Shown here: positions 12,385-23,269 of the stretch, piece by piece | Layout of the letters: each line of letters opens with the position of its first letter | How positions within the stretch are numbered: the first letter of the stretch is position 1 | Source: Arctopsyche grandis | Taxonomy: Eukaryota > Arthropoda > Insecta > Trichoptera > Hydropsychidae | DNA: 64,000 nucleotides | Assembly: GCF_051622035.1 (NCBI RefSeq) | Contig: NC_135355.1 | Coordinates: 29,358,986 to 29,422,985 of the forward strand | Direction: 5' to 3' | The notes under the pieces: generated by a model | Told to the model about the DNA's origin: nothing | The model's input: only the letters and a program-made list of their open reading frames with translations | The model's database searches: none | Position numbers and translations under genes: made by a program

Positions 12385-13360
12385 TTAAATGCTTTTTATT
12401 ATTACGAAATTATGTTCACAATACATCTTATATCTATTTTAATAGCTACTGATCTACTGATCATTTTCTATTTTACAATTTAATTTAATTTGGTTAGTAA
12501 TCATAGTATTATATTATTCTAATGTTAATCTACAGCATAATAGGAAAAAAAGAGCTCAAAAACCTATTTACAATCCTTATAAATGCTCATAATACATCTA
12601 ATACATAATATTAATTAAAGACTCCCTAAAGTCGATGACCTAAAGCAGATTGTGTTTAGGTAATCTGTGTTTATACCTGAAGGGTATAGACATTTTGTTG
12701 TAATCACCGAGACTCTTCACAAGTGTGTTAGTATGGTTATTAGTGATTCTGTCATAGAATCTACTGGTTAGTTTGTTAGTAATGTCTGTAACAAACGGAA
12801 TATTATATATGGCATGCAGTTTTTTCAAGTTAGTATATATGGGTGTATTATAAATTATTTTTAGGGATTTATTTTGTATTACTTGGAGCTTGGAAAGTTT
12901 AGTATTCGAGGCATTATTCCATACAGGTGAAGCATAGGTTAATAATGGTAATATGAGCGCGCGATATAATTTTATTTTATTTTGAGTTGATAAAGAACTA
13001 TGGCGATTAAATATTGGATATATTGAGGATATACCCCGCATCGCCTTGCATTTCGCTCCCTCAATGTGAGGTGCCCATCTCATTCTTTTATCGAACGTTA
13101 CTCCTAAATATTTTATTACTGACTGCCATTTCAGACTTTCTCCAGAGGAGATTTTCAGATCTGAAATTGGCTTATGCTTTCTAACACTAAAGAATATGGT
13201 GTCTGTTTTGGTTTGATTAATTTTAATTTTCCACTTAGTGAAGTGTTCAGTCATTGTTTTAATTGCAAATTCAAGATTTTTAAGAATAATATTTCGGTTT
13301 ATTGTGTTTATAGATAAGGCAAAAGTATTATTCTCTGTTCGGGACCCAATCTGTGGCAGT
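12385..13360 (-). mobile_element. 5'-truncated Jockey-superfamily non-LTR retrotransposon
   Basis: Encodes the C-terminal part of a reverse transcriptase (204-residue open frame 13254-12640). It includes WKIKINQTKTDTIFF, IKYLGVTFDKRMRWAPHI, LILPLLTYASPVWNNAS and LSKLQVIQNKSLKIIYNTP, the typical thumb and post-RT segments. The catalytic FADD segment is absent. A 3' UTR of about 250 bp follows. A second copy of the same family is at 28125-28580. Confidence 0.85.
12640..13254 (-). pseudogene. Reverse-transcriptase C-terminal fragment (Jockey-like)
   Basis: A 204-residue open frame covering only the thumb and downstream region of the RT. There is no endonuclease and no catalytic aspartates, so it cannot act alone. 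Open because the truncation is fairly young rather than because it is a host gene. Confidence 0.8.
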
Positions 13361-13450
13361 TTTTATTTTATTTTATTTAAAAGCGAACAAAGAATATTTA
13401 TCATTTTTACACACCTCCTTTACAGTTCACATGGTTTTCGTTTATTATTT

Positions 13451-13775
13451 CATCATTTACAGCCATTCACCGTCCACTGCTGGATGAAGTCTTCTACAAC
13501 ACGCTTCTTTGCGCAACTCTCAACCATCTCACCCCACACATTTTTCTAATTTCGTCCATCCGATTGCTTGCGGCCTTCCTTTCACCCTCTTACATTCTCT
13601 CGGGTACTATTCCAGCACTTCTTTTATCCATCTTTCCTCCGTTCTTCTAGCTACGTGACCCACTCATTGCCATTTCAATCTACTCTCTTCATTGCGTTTC
13701 ACCCACTTATTCCGTTTCCTATCTCTCCTCGTTATGCCGAGCAGACAGCGTTCCATACTTCTTTGAGCAGATTTT
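13451..13775 (-). mobile_element. 5'-truncated RTE copy
   Basis: The plus strand begins CATCATTTACAGCCATTC, the reverse complement of the intact RTE 3' end, and continues in parallel with it back to the segment encoding MERCMLG. Small indels break the reading frame. Confidence 0.85.
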
Positions 13776-15349
13776 TTTTTAACTTATTTAAGTAATGCAC
13801 ATTGGGAATAATTTCTAATTGAAGTTGCAAAATTGATGATCAATGAAAAGTGGTTTTTATTACTTCCGCTACCCAGTATTTATTGTAATGTAGCTACATA
13901 GTTAAGAAATGGGGCCCAGGAATCAAAAGATTTTATATTTCAAATAGTTGTAAATTGATTATAATATAAAAATTGGCAAAGATTAGTCTCTGAACAGAGA
14001 ATGGTACCGTTACTTTACATACTCATTTAAAAAATGGATATTGTAGAACATAATATGTTTATCACGTATAATATGTTTATTTATTTCCTTATTGACATTT
14101 TAAATTTAAAAATAACAAATAATATGAAGTAATTTGTATATCAGCCATTAGTTACAGTTATATTTCTTACAATTATTAAACTTTATGATAGTCTCACGTA
14201 TCTTTTAGTAAACATAACTGTATATTTGATCATTTTTTTCATTTTTTAGGATTAAAAACATTGCCAAGATAAGGTTATTTTTTGTTTTCGTTGTGATATA
14301 GTCAAGATAAAAAAATATTGTCGTAATATATATATGTATACGTATCAATTGTGTAGTGATTTTGTTCATTTTCAAGTCAAGTTGGGTAATAAGTGTAATT
14401 ATTATTAATATCCTAACATTTGGTTGCATAAGTGTATAAAAAATTATCGAATAAGAAAATTATTGTCAATGAATATCATCGTAATAGATAAAATTTATCT
14501 GATTTTATTTAGAATAATAACTAAAATATCATGTTACATTGATAACTTATTATTAAACACACATAACAAAGACAAAAAAATCAGTTATGAAATAAAAGGC
14601 ATTGTTTTCTTGTTATTGGTGAGAAAAATCTCTCGAATTTGATGCGAATAATGAATATTCTAATGCACCGGTAAGTTATTTATAAAATGCAACATAGATG
14701 AAAAATATTGTGAATAATCGGACATCCGGTGAAACTACCGGAATAATTCATCGAATAAATATCCATATTATAATGATAGAAAGTTTTTGAATAATATTTT
14801 GTTTTTTACCATTTCTTCACATACTGGAAATTACATATACTGTTTATAAAATATTGAAATTTGAAGAAAGAAAAAAGAAAAGACACTCCTTGTTGTTTCG
14901 ATTACATTGTATTGAATACCATATATTATCATAGTAATGTTTTTTAATTTGTTTTTATTATACAAATTGGGAGAAGTTGCATTTCAAGTTGTTTGTGTCC
15001 AAGATGTGTGTCGATTATGAGCTTGTATACTTGATGTATTCGTCAATTATACAACTTGATGATTGCGAAATCGGATCACGTGCTCATCACCGTGTTGGGA
15101 ATACGGTGATTCTTGTGAAATTTGCTCCAATTACATATAGTTATTTATTTTTCATGCATATTTCATTGCATGTCATTTGAAGTCAATTTAAATTTTTACA
15201 TACCTCTTATACAGTTCACATGGTTTTCGTTTAAGAAGTCATTTTTTATATCTCTTATCTCTTATACAAATTCTTTTATTATACAATACTGCTGTCGGAC
15301 GTCACCTTATTTAAATCATTCTAATGTAAGATTATTTTTTTTATTTCAG
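13776..15349. other. AT-rich DNA upstream of ALDH6A1
   Basis: Should hold the missing first exon and promoter unless these lie further left. A strong donor-like GGTAAGTT at 14671 exists, but the frame leading to it has the wrong phase for the exon at 15350. Confidence 0.4.
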
Positions 15350-18300
15350 GTTCCAAATGTTGTACGCAGATCATATTCGAGCTCAGTGCCGACTACTAAA
15401 ATGTTTATCGATGGACAGTTTGTAGAATCGAAAAGCACAGAATGGATAGACCTATATGATCCAGCCACAAATGAACTTGTAACAAAGTAAAATATCATTT
15501 TATAGAAGATTTCCATAATATATTTAACACGGTTCGGTGATCATCGCCCACAAAGCGCTCGTCCAAAAGTCACTAAAATCTCTATAACGGAACATCTGGC
15601 AGCCGAAAAGTCCATAATACTAACGATATCTATCTTACTAACGAGAATTCGAGTGCAAAAATTGTCTTTTGGGCGATCGCAATGTGCGTAATAATCCAAT
15701 TACCAGTTGAAACACAACAGAACATTCTGTTATTTGAGTTCTAAGGATTATAATGTGAATGTGTTGTATAAAATACAAGGAAAATTTTTCTTAGTTTTTT
15801 TTTATCATAATATAGTTATTTAAATTATCAATAAAACATACCATCCTTGGAATGTCATTCTTCGTTTCATTATGGACGAGAAATAATTTAATTAAAAAGG
15901 TATTCAATGGCCCTAACTCCAACTCTTAGGGCCGAACTACACTGAATGACTTGATCTGATCGGTGACTTTGTTGTGCGACTAAATCAAATGTATGCAGTT
16001 GTATGGAGAATGCCACTCTGAGCAACTCACTGGTTGTCCAAGCAATAAAATCCCCCGTCCAGTGAGATCAGTTGAAGGCGTTCGGTCTGGTCACGGTGAT
16101 TTTATTGCTTGAGTGACCAGCAAGAACTATCAAAATTTTAAGTGATGTATTGAAGGGTGTCACATTCGGTGATTAGTCGCCTGCGACTACATAGTGGAAA
16201 ACCTATGAACATTTGCGACTGTATCGTCATATATTGAAACAAGAATGACTACAAGCAACTACACTTGGGCAACCAGTTGCCAACCTAGTTGCTCGCAAGT
16301 CACCCGGTATGGCTTGGCTTTTAGTTAGAATAATGTACTGAAATGAATAAGTATTCTAAAATATCCTGTATATGTTGATTCAATTATGTATATATGGTTA
16401 TGATTTTATGTACATAAAATGTAGGAATCGGTGAAGTATTCATATAAATTGTAGTTTGATTTTGGTTCTGAAATGTGATCTCTGTTTTTGGATTTAAACG
16501 GTTTATTATGAATTTGCAGAGTTCCAAAATGCACTCAAGCTGAAATGCAAGCAGCCGTTGACTCGTCGAAAGAAGCTTTCAGATCTTGGAGTCAAACTTC
16601 GGTTTTAACTAGACAACAAGTTATGTTGAAGTAAGTTAATAACATATGATGATATAAATCTATATTCCAAGGGAATGTTGAAATGTATTCACAATTTGAT
16701 TTGTAGATTGCAACACCTCATCAGGAACAATATGGGAATGCTTGCAAAGAATATAACAAAAGAACAAGGTAAAACTTTGGTAGATGCTGAAGGAGATGTA
16801 CTCAGAGGACTTCGTAAGTAAATTATTTTATATTTTTAATAATTTCGCATTTATTACAATTCTTGTGTATAATTTGACATTTTTCTATATTTCAGAGGTT
16901 GTAGAACATTGCTGCAGCGTAACATCTTTACAAATGGGAGAAACTATGCAAAATATCGCTAAAGATATGGACACGCACTCTTACAAAGTACCTTTAGGTG
17001 TCACGGCAGGTAGTAAAATTTACTTTCTTTAATAATAAATTATTGAGATTTTAATTTAGAATTATTAATTAATAATATCTTTGATTATATTTTAGGTATT
17101 ACACCATTCAATTTCCCAGCCATGATTCCTTTATGGATGTTCCCTGTAGCAATGGTCACTGGAAATACTAGTATTATCAAACCATCTGAAAGAGATCCCG
17201 GTGCCACTATGCTACTTATGGAGATGCTTAACGAGGCTGGAGCACCCAAAGGAGTAGTCAATGTTAGTCAAAGAATATTATTATTATTTTTTTTTATTTA
17301 ATTTGCATTTTTTTTATTATAATTTGTTTTATCATCAGGTAATTCATGGTGCTCACGATTCAGTTAATTTCATCTGTGATAATCCTGATATCAAAGCAGT
17401 GTCTTTTGTTGGATCTGATCAAGCTGGAAAATACATATACGAAAGAGCATCTAAAAATGGTACAGTATATCTTTGCAAATTTTTAAATTTTATTAGTTTT
17501 ATTCTGGTACTTATACATATTTCGAATGAATATTGTTTTCTTTTAGGAAAACGAGTTCAATCTAACATGGGTGCGAAGAACCATGGTGTTATAATGGCCG
17601 ATGCCAATAAAGAAAATACTTTGAATCAATTGGCTGGAGCAGCTTTTGGAGCAGCTGGACAGAGATGTATGGCTCTCAGCACAGCTGTCTTTGTTGGTAA
17701 GTATGGTGGGACTAATTTTATTCTATATTTTCATTTTATATTTCTCTAACAATATTATAATTGTAGGCGAAGCAAAAGAATGGATATCTGATTTAGCCAA
17801 CCGTGCTAAGGCATTAAAAGTAAATGCTGGACATGTACCCGGAACCGATCTTGGTCCCGTAATTTCTCCTGAATCTAAAAAGAGGATATTAAGTCTCATT
17901 CAATCCGGAATCGATCAAGGAGCTAAAGTACCTCTTGATGGACGCAATATAGTTGTACCAAACTTTGAGAAAGGCAACTTCGTCGGTCCAACTATCATCA
18001 CTGACGTCACACCTGATATGGATTGTTATAAACAAGAGATATTTGGGCCCGTTCTAGTTTGTCTCTTCGTTGACACTCTCGATGATGCCATCCAATTGAT
18101 TAATAGAAACCCCTATGGAAATGGAACAGCTATTTTCACAACTAACGGGGCTACTGCTAGAAAGTTTGTGCAGAACATTGATGTAGGACAGGTCGGTGTT
18201 AACGTTCCTATTCCAGTTCCACTGCCGATGTTTTCGTTCACTGGATCTCGAGGTAGCTTTTTGGGTGATTCCCACTTCTATGGCAAACAAGGTATCAACT

Positions 18301-18392
18301 TTTACCTTCAAACAAAGACTGTCACCCAATTGTGGAGAGAAAGTGATGTTTCTCATTCTAAAGCTGCAGTCGCTATGCCTACCATGCAGTAA
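15350..18392 (+). CDS. ALDH6A1: Methylmalonate-semialdehyde dehydrogenase (acylating), 8 coding exons, N-terminal exon missing
   Basis: Coding exons, each bounded by AG/GT: 15350-15486, 16520-16630, 16707-16813, 16896-17009, 17096-17262, 17339-17459, 17547-17696 and 17767-18392. They sum to 1533 nt and join in one frame to 510 residues ending in TAA. The product is a CoA-dependent mitochondrial aldehyde dehydrogenase that converts methylmalonate (and malonate) semialdehyde to propionyl-CoA (acetyl-CoA) in valine and pyrimidine breakdown. Diagnostic stretches include [33 protein letters not shown] (nucleophile Cys293 of the visible part), [26 protein letters not shown] and [20 protein letters not shown]. 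The C-terminus PTMQ also fits the family. Vertebrate enzymes have about 535 residues, so about 25 are missing. The first exon here opens in phase 0 with [11 protein letters not shown], which looks like the end of a mitochondrial presequence, so a start exon must lie upstream of 15349; I could not identify it. Intron 1 holds a fold-back repeat (15929-16321). Confidence 0.96.
15929..16321. mobile_element. Fold-back MITE in ALDH6A1 intron 1
   Basis: Outer arms GGGCCGAACTAC then GAATGACTTG, and CAAGTCACCCGGTATGGCTT, next to TA at both ends. A second, inner inverted repeat is GTCCAAGCAATAAAATC and GATTTTATTGCTTGAGTGAC. No coding capacity. Confidence 0.62.
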
Positions 18393-18437
18393 TTTGCAAT
18401 CAAAAGAATTACATACATATAACTTCCACATTTATGC

Positions 18438-18443
18438 AATAAA
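18438..18443 (+). promoter_or_regulatory. Poly(A) signal of the ALDH6A1 gene
   Basis: AATAAA lies 46 bases after the stop codon, the first canonical signal downstream. A second AATAAA-type run follows near 18556. Confidence 0.6.
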
Positions 18444-18682
18444 TATAACGATTCACTGATTTTATGCTAGTGAGATGCGCGTTAGAAAAAGGTGCAAGTT
18501 TTATTGCTTATAAACATATTCGAATGTCTTCCTTATACTGTTGTATTTTTGAGAATAAAAAGTATTTTCGAATAAAATAATAAGTTATGAATTTACTGAC
18601 CCAATTTTTTATACCCTCATTCTAAAGACCATTTTTATTTTTAAATATTAGGCAATTTACTTAAATCATATCACTATAAGTA

Positions 18683-19226
18683 GGGTGACCATACCATGTT
18701 TTTTTATGTGCTTTGCGTTCATCCTGTCCCATATTGTCCATCCACTGATGCACATAAGCGTTTTTTTGTCCCCTCTTCGTTTCACTCATAGGATTTATAA
18801 CAAAGGAATACAAGATATTAATTTTAAAGTAACAGTTACATATTTTGTTACATGATTAATTTTTAATTTTTTGACAAAAAGTCGCTATGTGCTATTATTT
18901 TCATCATAACTATTTTAAATAACTAAAATACAATGAAATTATATCAAAATTTTCAGTTGCACATAATTTTTGTTAATTTTACAGCTATTTTATTTGTTAA
19001 TTTTACGCGATTCAGAAAAAAAATCAGACTTCGGCGCATGATTATTGAATATTATATTAAAATTTTCAAATCTTTTTTCTATTTTCTTTAATATTCTGAA
19101 AAAAATATATAATGGTTATTTGAGGGATAAATGATAAAATTTTTGGACGTATAACACATTTTTTTTATATATAGACAATTTTTTTGCGGAGCGGCCGTTT
19201 TGAGTTCTGGGAAATATGGTCACCCT
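18683..19226. mobile_element. MITE with GGGTGACCATA ends
   Basis: Left AGTAGGGTGACCATACC and right TATGGTCACCCTTACT are inverted copies about 540 bp apart, with TA beside each. Interior AT-rich with no ORF. 290 bp after the ALDH6A1 stop codon. Confidence 0.62.
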
Positions 19227-19696
19227 TACTATGAGATATATCAACATAAGCTCACTGGTGCTAAGCATATACATATTTCATAAATTTCATACAGAAATTT
19301 TCAATCAGCATCCACTGAAGAATTCAATAAAAAGTTTATTACAAATAAAAATCAAATTTAAAACTGATAGGCATTTATATTTTGTGTTGATATATTTTAA
19401 ATTTATATTAGCATGAATTTCAGATAAATATAGGGCTATCACAAGTACATGCTATCTGATGGTAGCATGTTTTTTATCCATTTTAAATGTTTGAAAATGG
19501 GTAGGAGAAACATCAATCGTGCTAAGGCCGTGGGTCGATTGGATTTTAAAGTTAAAAAAGACACATTTAGACAACGATTAGCATCTCTTATTAAGTTTTT
19601 GAACAAGAGAGATATTGTAATTGATATACCACTTTTGGACTTATATAGTTTTAATGAAAGATATTTTTCAAAAGTTTGTATTATACTGGTTAGTAT

Positions 19697-19859
19697 TATG
19701 GAGAGATGAACGAATGAGACGACTGGCATGTTAATGCACGTGTTTATTATATGACAGCTGAAGACAGAGTGAGTAGCGGCTGTCCGAACCCAGCCGGGTT
19801 GGTCCCCACTCGCAGGAAGGCAACCAAACTCGACCATGTCGTATAAGCGAGCCGCCACA
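19697..19859 (-). repeat. LTR copy 1 of the TRIM-like array
   Basis: 163 bp, TATGGAGAG to GCCGCCACA on the plus strand. AATAAA on the minus strand at 19748-19743. Confidence 0.87.
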
Positions 19860-20453
19860 TCACTCCCCCCCCAGCATCAGCGATACCAAAATTACAAAGA
19901 AACAAATTTTACAATAGAAAAAAAATTATTGTTACACAAAGAGAAAAAATTATTACGTGGGGAGAAAAAAAAATGTTGACGTGGGTCGTCCGCTGTGTAC
20001 ATAGGTGTACCGCCCCGAATGGTCGGTAGATTCGAGGGCGGTGACGTCGCGAGCAGGACGGTGGGTGGTCCGATGGTCGCGCCGATGCGATGCGATGCTG
20101 CGGCGGCGCCGCTCTTCCGAGGCTGATGTCGGTTGGTGGGGCGGCGGGGGCGGCAGGGGCATCGATGTGGTTGATGATACTCCGAGCTGGACTGTGAGTC
20201 GTTGTGGCTCGTGGAGGTGTTGTAGCGCTACCGCCCGTCTCGGCGTGACGACGCTCGTGGGGACGGACGGGGCCTTGATGATGATGATGATGATGATGAT
20301 GGTGGTGCTGAGGTGGTGTATGTCTTGTGGTGCTGGATGACCGTTCTATGTGTAGTGGATCGCGCATGACTCCACATCCAGCTGTCAAGATCGTCGTCTC
20401 ATTCGCTCCCCCATTTTTTTAAGCACCTGTCATCGACGTTGTGGCTGGACGTC

Positions 20454-20478
20454 GGTAGGTAGGTAGGTAGGTAGGTAG
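20454..20478. repeat. (GGTA)n run in TRIM internal region
   Basis: Six GTAG units; a matching run is at 21361-21383 in the second unit. Confidence 0.8.
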
Positions 20479-20612
20479 CCGTGTCTGCTCGTTTATTGTC
20501 ACCCGCGGGCCGCGGCGTGCTGTGTTGATGGCGATGGGGGCGCGGCGAGGCAGGAATGAGCGGCATGTTGAAATTGATCGAGGCTGCGTGGCTCGATGTC
20601 GGGGGTCACCAG

Positions 20613-20774
20613 TATGGAAGATGAACGAATGAGACGACTGGCATGTTAATGCACGTGTTTATTATATGACAGCTGAAGACAGAGTGAGTAGCAGCTCTCC
20701 GAACCCAGCCGGGTTGGTCCCCACTCGCAGGAAGGCAACCAAACTCGACCATGTCGTATAAGCGAGCCGCCACA
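20613..20774 (-). repeat. LTR copy 2 (shared) of the TRIM-like array
   Basis: 162 bp, one base shorter in the GGAGAG start. It serves as the boundary of both internal units. Confidence 0.87.
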
Positions 20775-21540
20775 TCACTCCCCCCCCAGCATCAGCGATA
20801 CCAAAATTACAAAGAAACAAATTTTACAAAAGAAAAAAATTATTGTTACACAAAGAGAAAAAATTATTACGTGGGGAGAAAAAAAATTGTTGACGTGGGT
20901 CATCCGCTGTGTACATAGGTGTACCGCCCTGAATGGTCGGTAGATTCGAGGGCGGTGACGTCGCGAGCAGGACGGTGGCTGGTCCGATGGTCGCGCCGAT
21001 GCGATGCGATGCTGCGGCGGCGCCGCTCTTCCGAGGCTGATGTCGGTTGGTGGGGCGGCGGGGGCGGCAGGGGCATCGATGTGGTTGATGATACTCCGAG
21101 CTGGACTGTGAGTCGTTGTGGCTCGTGGAGGTGTTGTAGCGCTACCGCCCGTCTCGGCGTGACGACGCTCGTGGGGACGGACGGGGCCTTGATGATGATG
21201 ATGATGATGGTGCTGAGGTGGTGTATGTCTTGTGGTGCTGGATGACCGTTCTATGTGTAGTGGATCGCGCATGACTCCACATCCAGCTGTCAAGATCGTC
21301 GTCTCATTCGCTCCCCCATTTTTTAAAGCACCTGTCATCGACGTTGGCTGGACTCCAGTCGTAGGTAGGTAGGTAGGTAGGTAGCCGTGTCTGCTCGTTT
21401 ATTGTCACCCGCGGGCCGCGACGCGTGTTGATGGCGATGGGGGCGCGGCGGGTAGCTTCCCCGCCTGGCTCGGCGAGGCAGGGATGAGCGGCATGTTGAA
21501 ATTGATCGAGGCTGCGTGGCTCGATGTCGGGGGTCACCAG

Positions 21541-21703
21541 TATGGAGAGATGAACGAATGAGACGACTGGCATGTTAATGCACGTGTTTATTATATGACA
21601 GCTGAAGACAGAGTGAGTAGCGGCTGTCCGAACCCAGCCGGGTTGGTCCCCACTCGCAGGAAGGCAACCAAACTCGACCATGTCGTATAAGCGAGCCGCC
21701 ACA
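21541..21703 (-). repeat. LTR copy 3 of the TRIM-like array
   Basis: 163 bp. Followed directly by GTAT, the matching target-site duplicate. Confidence 0.87.
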
Positions 21704-22257
21704 GTATTTAAGTTAATTTTTGTCAATATTGAAATATGAAAGGTCAGTATTTATATAAAATGGCCAGTATCCATGGTTCAGTATAAATAATAAAAAGTCA
21801 GTATTAATATTAAATGGTAAGTTTTATTTTGACGAATGGCCAGTATTACTTTTTGATTGGTATCAAGACGAGATTGGTAGATAATTCCATTCGCCAGGCA
21901 TTGCTATTTGTTCTGGCAAATGTACGTCAGACAGAGAAATGTAATAATAATAGAAGGACCCTTACGAATAAATAATTGCTGTCAATATTACACGGTACGT
22001 CTCTATAAATACGCCACAACGCACGGAATAAAATCAGATCAATTTACTTATAAAAATGTATTCCATGTTTATTATTGTGTGGTTTTGAATGCATTGTGCA
22101 ATTTTTACCGATACTTGCCCATCTTGCGAGTAATATAAACAAACAGAGTAGTTTTTATCGGACATACGTCAAGCATCAAAAACGACTGATGTTAAAATTA
22201 TTTAGGATTGTCTGTGGACAATCGTCACTTGTCAACAATATGACGCCTAAAGCCACT

Positions 22258-22758
22258 TGTAACGCGACGTTCTCCCGAGTGTCCCTTCAGTTGGTAGCGG
22301 TAGTAATATTTAGGGTGGCACCAGTGACTTTACCGCGCCAACACCATGCTCCTCTCGAGCGCATCGAGAGCGAGTCTCTCACCCGCCATCCACCGAGGAA
22401 GAAAGATCTCTCCTGTGCACGTCTCCACGGAGAGACGGGGCCCAGAGATCCGCCATCTTGCTAAAGAACCGCTGTAAGGTCGAATGCAGCATCACTCCCT
22501 CCCAAGAGTACCAGCCCAACGTCCCCTGTATTCCTCACGCCGTTTCCGGAGAAACATCAGCCGTGAGAGGACCTGACCACGAGGAAGCTGTTATCAACGA
22601 GACTATTTGCAGTCAGGAACCTCCCCGACTATATAAACTGTATTCCAAGGTTAGTTCACGTTTCCATATAACCCGACCCCTTGGAAGAAGAACGACTTAT
22701 CCGCCCTCTGCATCACCCACCGCGAGATCAGATAACGCGCGTAAAACCGTTCGTTACA
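22258..22758. mobile_element. Solo LTR of an LTR retrotransposon
   Basis: 501 bp beginning TGTAACG and ending CGTTACA (perfect 7-bp inverted termini), flanked by CACT at 22254-22257 and 22759-22762. It contains a TATA-like ACTATATAAACTG near 22630 and is much richer in GC than its flanks. A 4-bp TSD and TG..CA ends fit Ty3/gypsy-type LTRs. No internal region remains, so it probably arose by LTR-LTR recombination. Orientation inferred as plus only from the TATA box. Confidence 0.87.
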
Positions 22759-23269
22759 CACTTCTATTAATATAACATTTCTCTGACGTCAGATGTTTGT
22801 ACTGTCCATTTGTTCTTTATATGTACTGACATTTAATAATATAATGCTGACGGTTTTATAATAAAATACTGGCCGAAAACTGATTTATATACTTATCGAA
22901 ATTGATTAAAATACTGGCCATTTAATTTGTCACCTTTTTTTAATTTTTTCCCGATAACTATTACTCTTCGGAACTATTTAAAATAATTAATTTCTGTTCT
23001 GTGCTAAGAAAAGTTGATATTTAAATGAATGTCAAAAAATTGTTTAAAATTTTGTAATATTTTTAGTACTGGTAGCCCTAAAAGTTACAAATTTTTTTGC
23101 TTATGGTAAGTTTCAATAGAAACGTCATCGTGTATGACGTTTAGGTTATGTGCAATAAACAAAGCTATAAACTTCATAAAGCAATTTCAAACGAACGAAC
23201 ATGAAAAATAATCTTATTTCTTTTGCATTACGAAATATAAGTTATAAGTTATGAAAATTTGCTATAACG

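Larger units (their letters stand above)
19697..21703 (-). mobile_element. Tandem small LTR element (TRIM-like): LTR-int-LTR-int-LTR
   Basis: Three near-identical 162-163 bp repeats (19697-19859, 20613-20774, 21541-21703) separate two near-identical internal regions (753 and 766 bp). Flanks carry GTAT at 19693-19696 and 21704-21707. On the minus strand the LTR starts TGTGG and contains AATAAA. Directly after it comes CTGGTGACCCCCGAC, which opens with the TGG of a primer-binding site. The internal region ends in GGGGGGGGAGTGA, a polypurine tract, just before the next LTR. No gag, protease or RT is seen. The internal GC-rich sequence can be read as a His/Pro/Arg-rich frame in both copies, but this is probably composition only. 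Confidence 0.87.
19433..23078. mobile_element. Possible older TA-flanked element hosting the TRIM array and solo LTR
   Basis: TA then GGGCTATCACAAGTAC at the left, and GTACTGGTAGCCC then TA at the right, form imperfect inverted ends. Between them, outside the two LTR insertions, are repeated ATGGCCAGTAT words in both orientations (21765, 21838, 22868, 22910). The short open frame at 19449-19709 is unassigned. Treat as a hypothesis. Confidence 0.45.

Noticed and set aside
14641..14680. Possible first exon of ALDH6A1 ending at the GGTAAGTT donor
   Set aside because: The ATG-led frames reach the donor in phase 2, whereas the next exon needs phase 0; the phase-0 frame has a stop and no ATG.
20005..20340. 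Plus-strand frame of 111 residues with Met run, and its copy at 20919-21245
   Set aside because: Lies opposite the TRIM-like internal region; the Met run is a GAT/ATG microsatellite, and openness follows from GC-rich composition.
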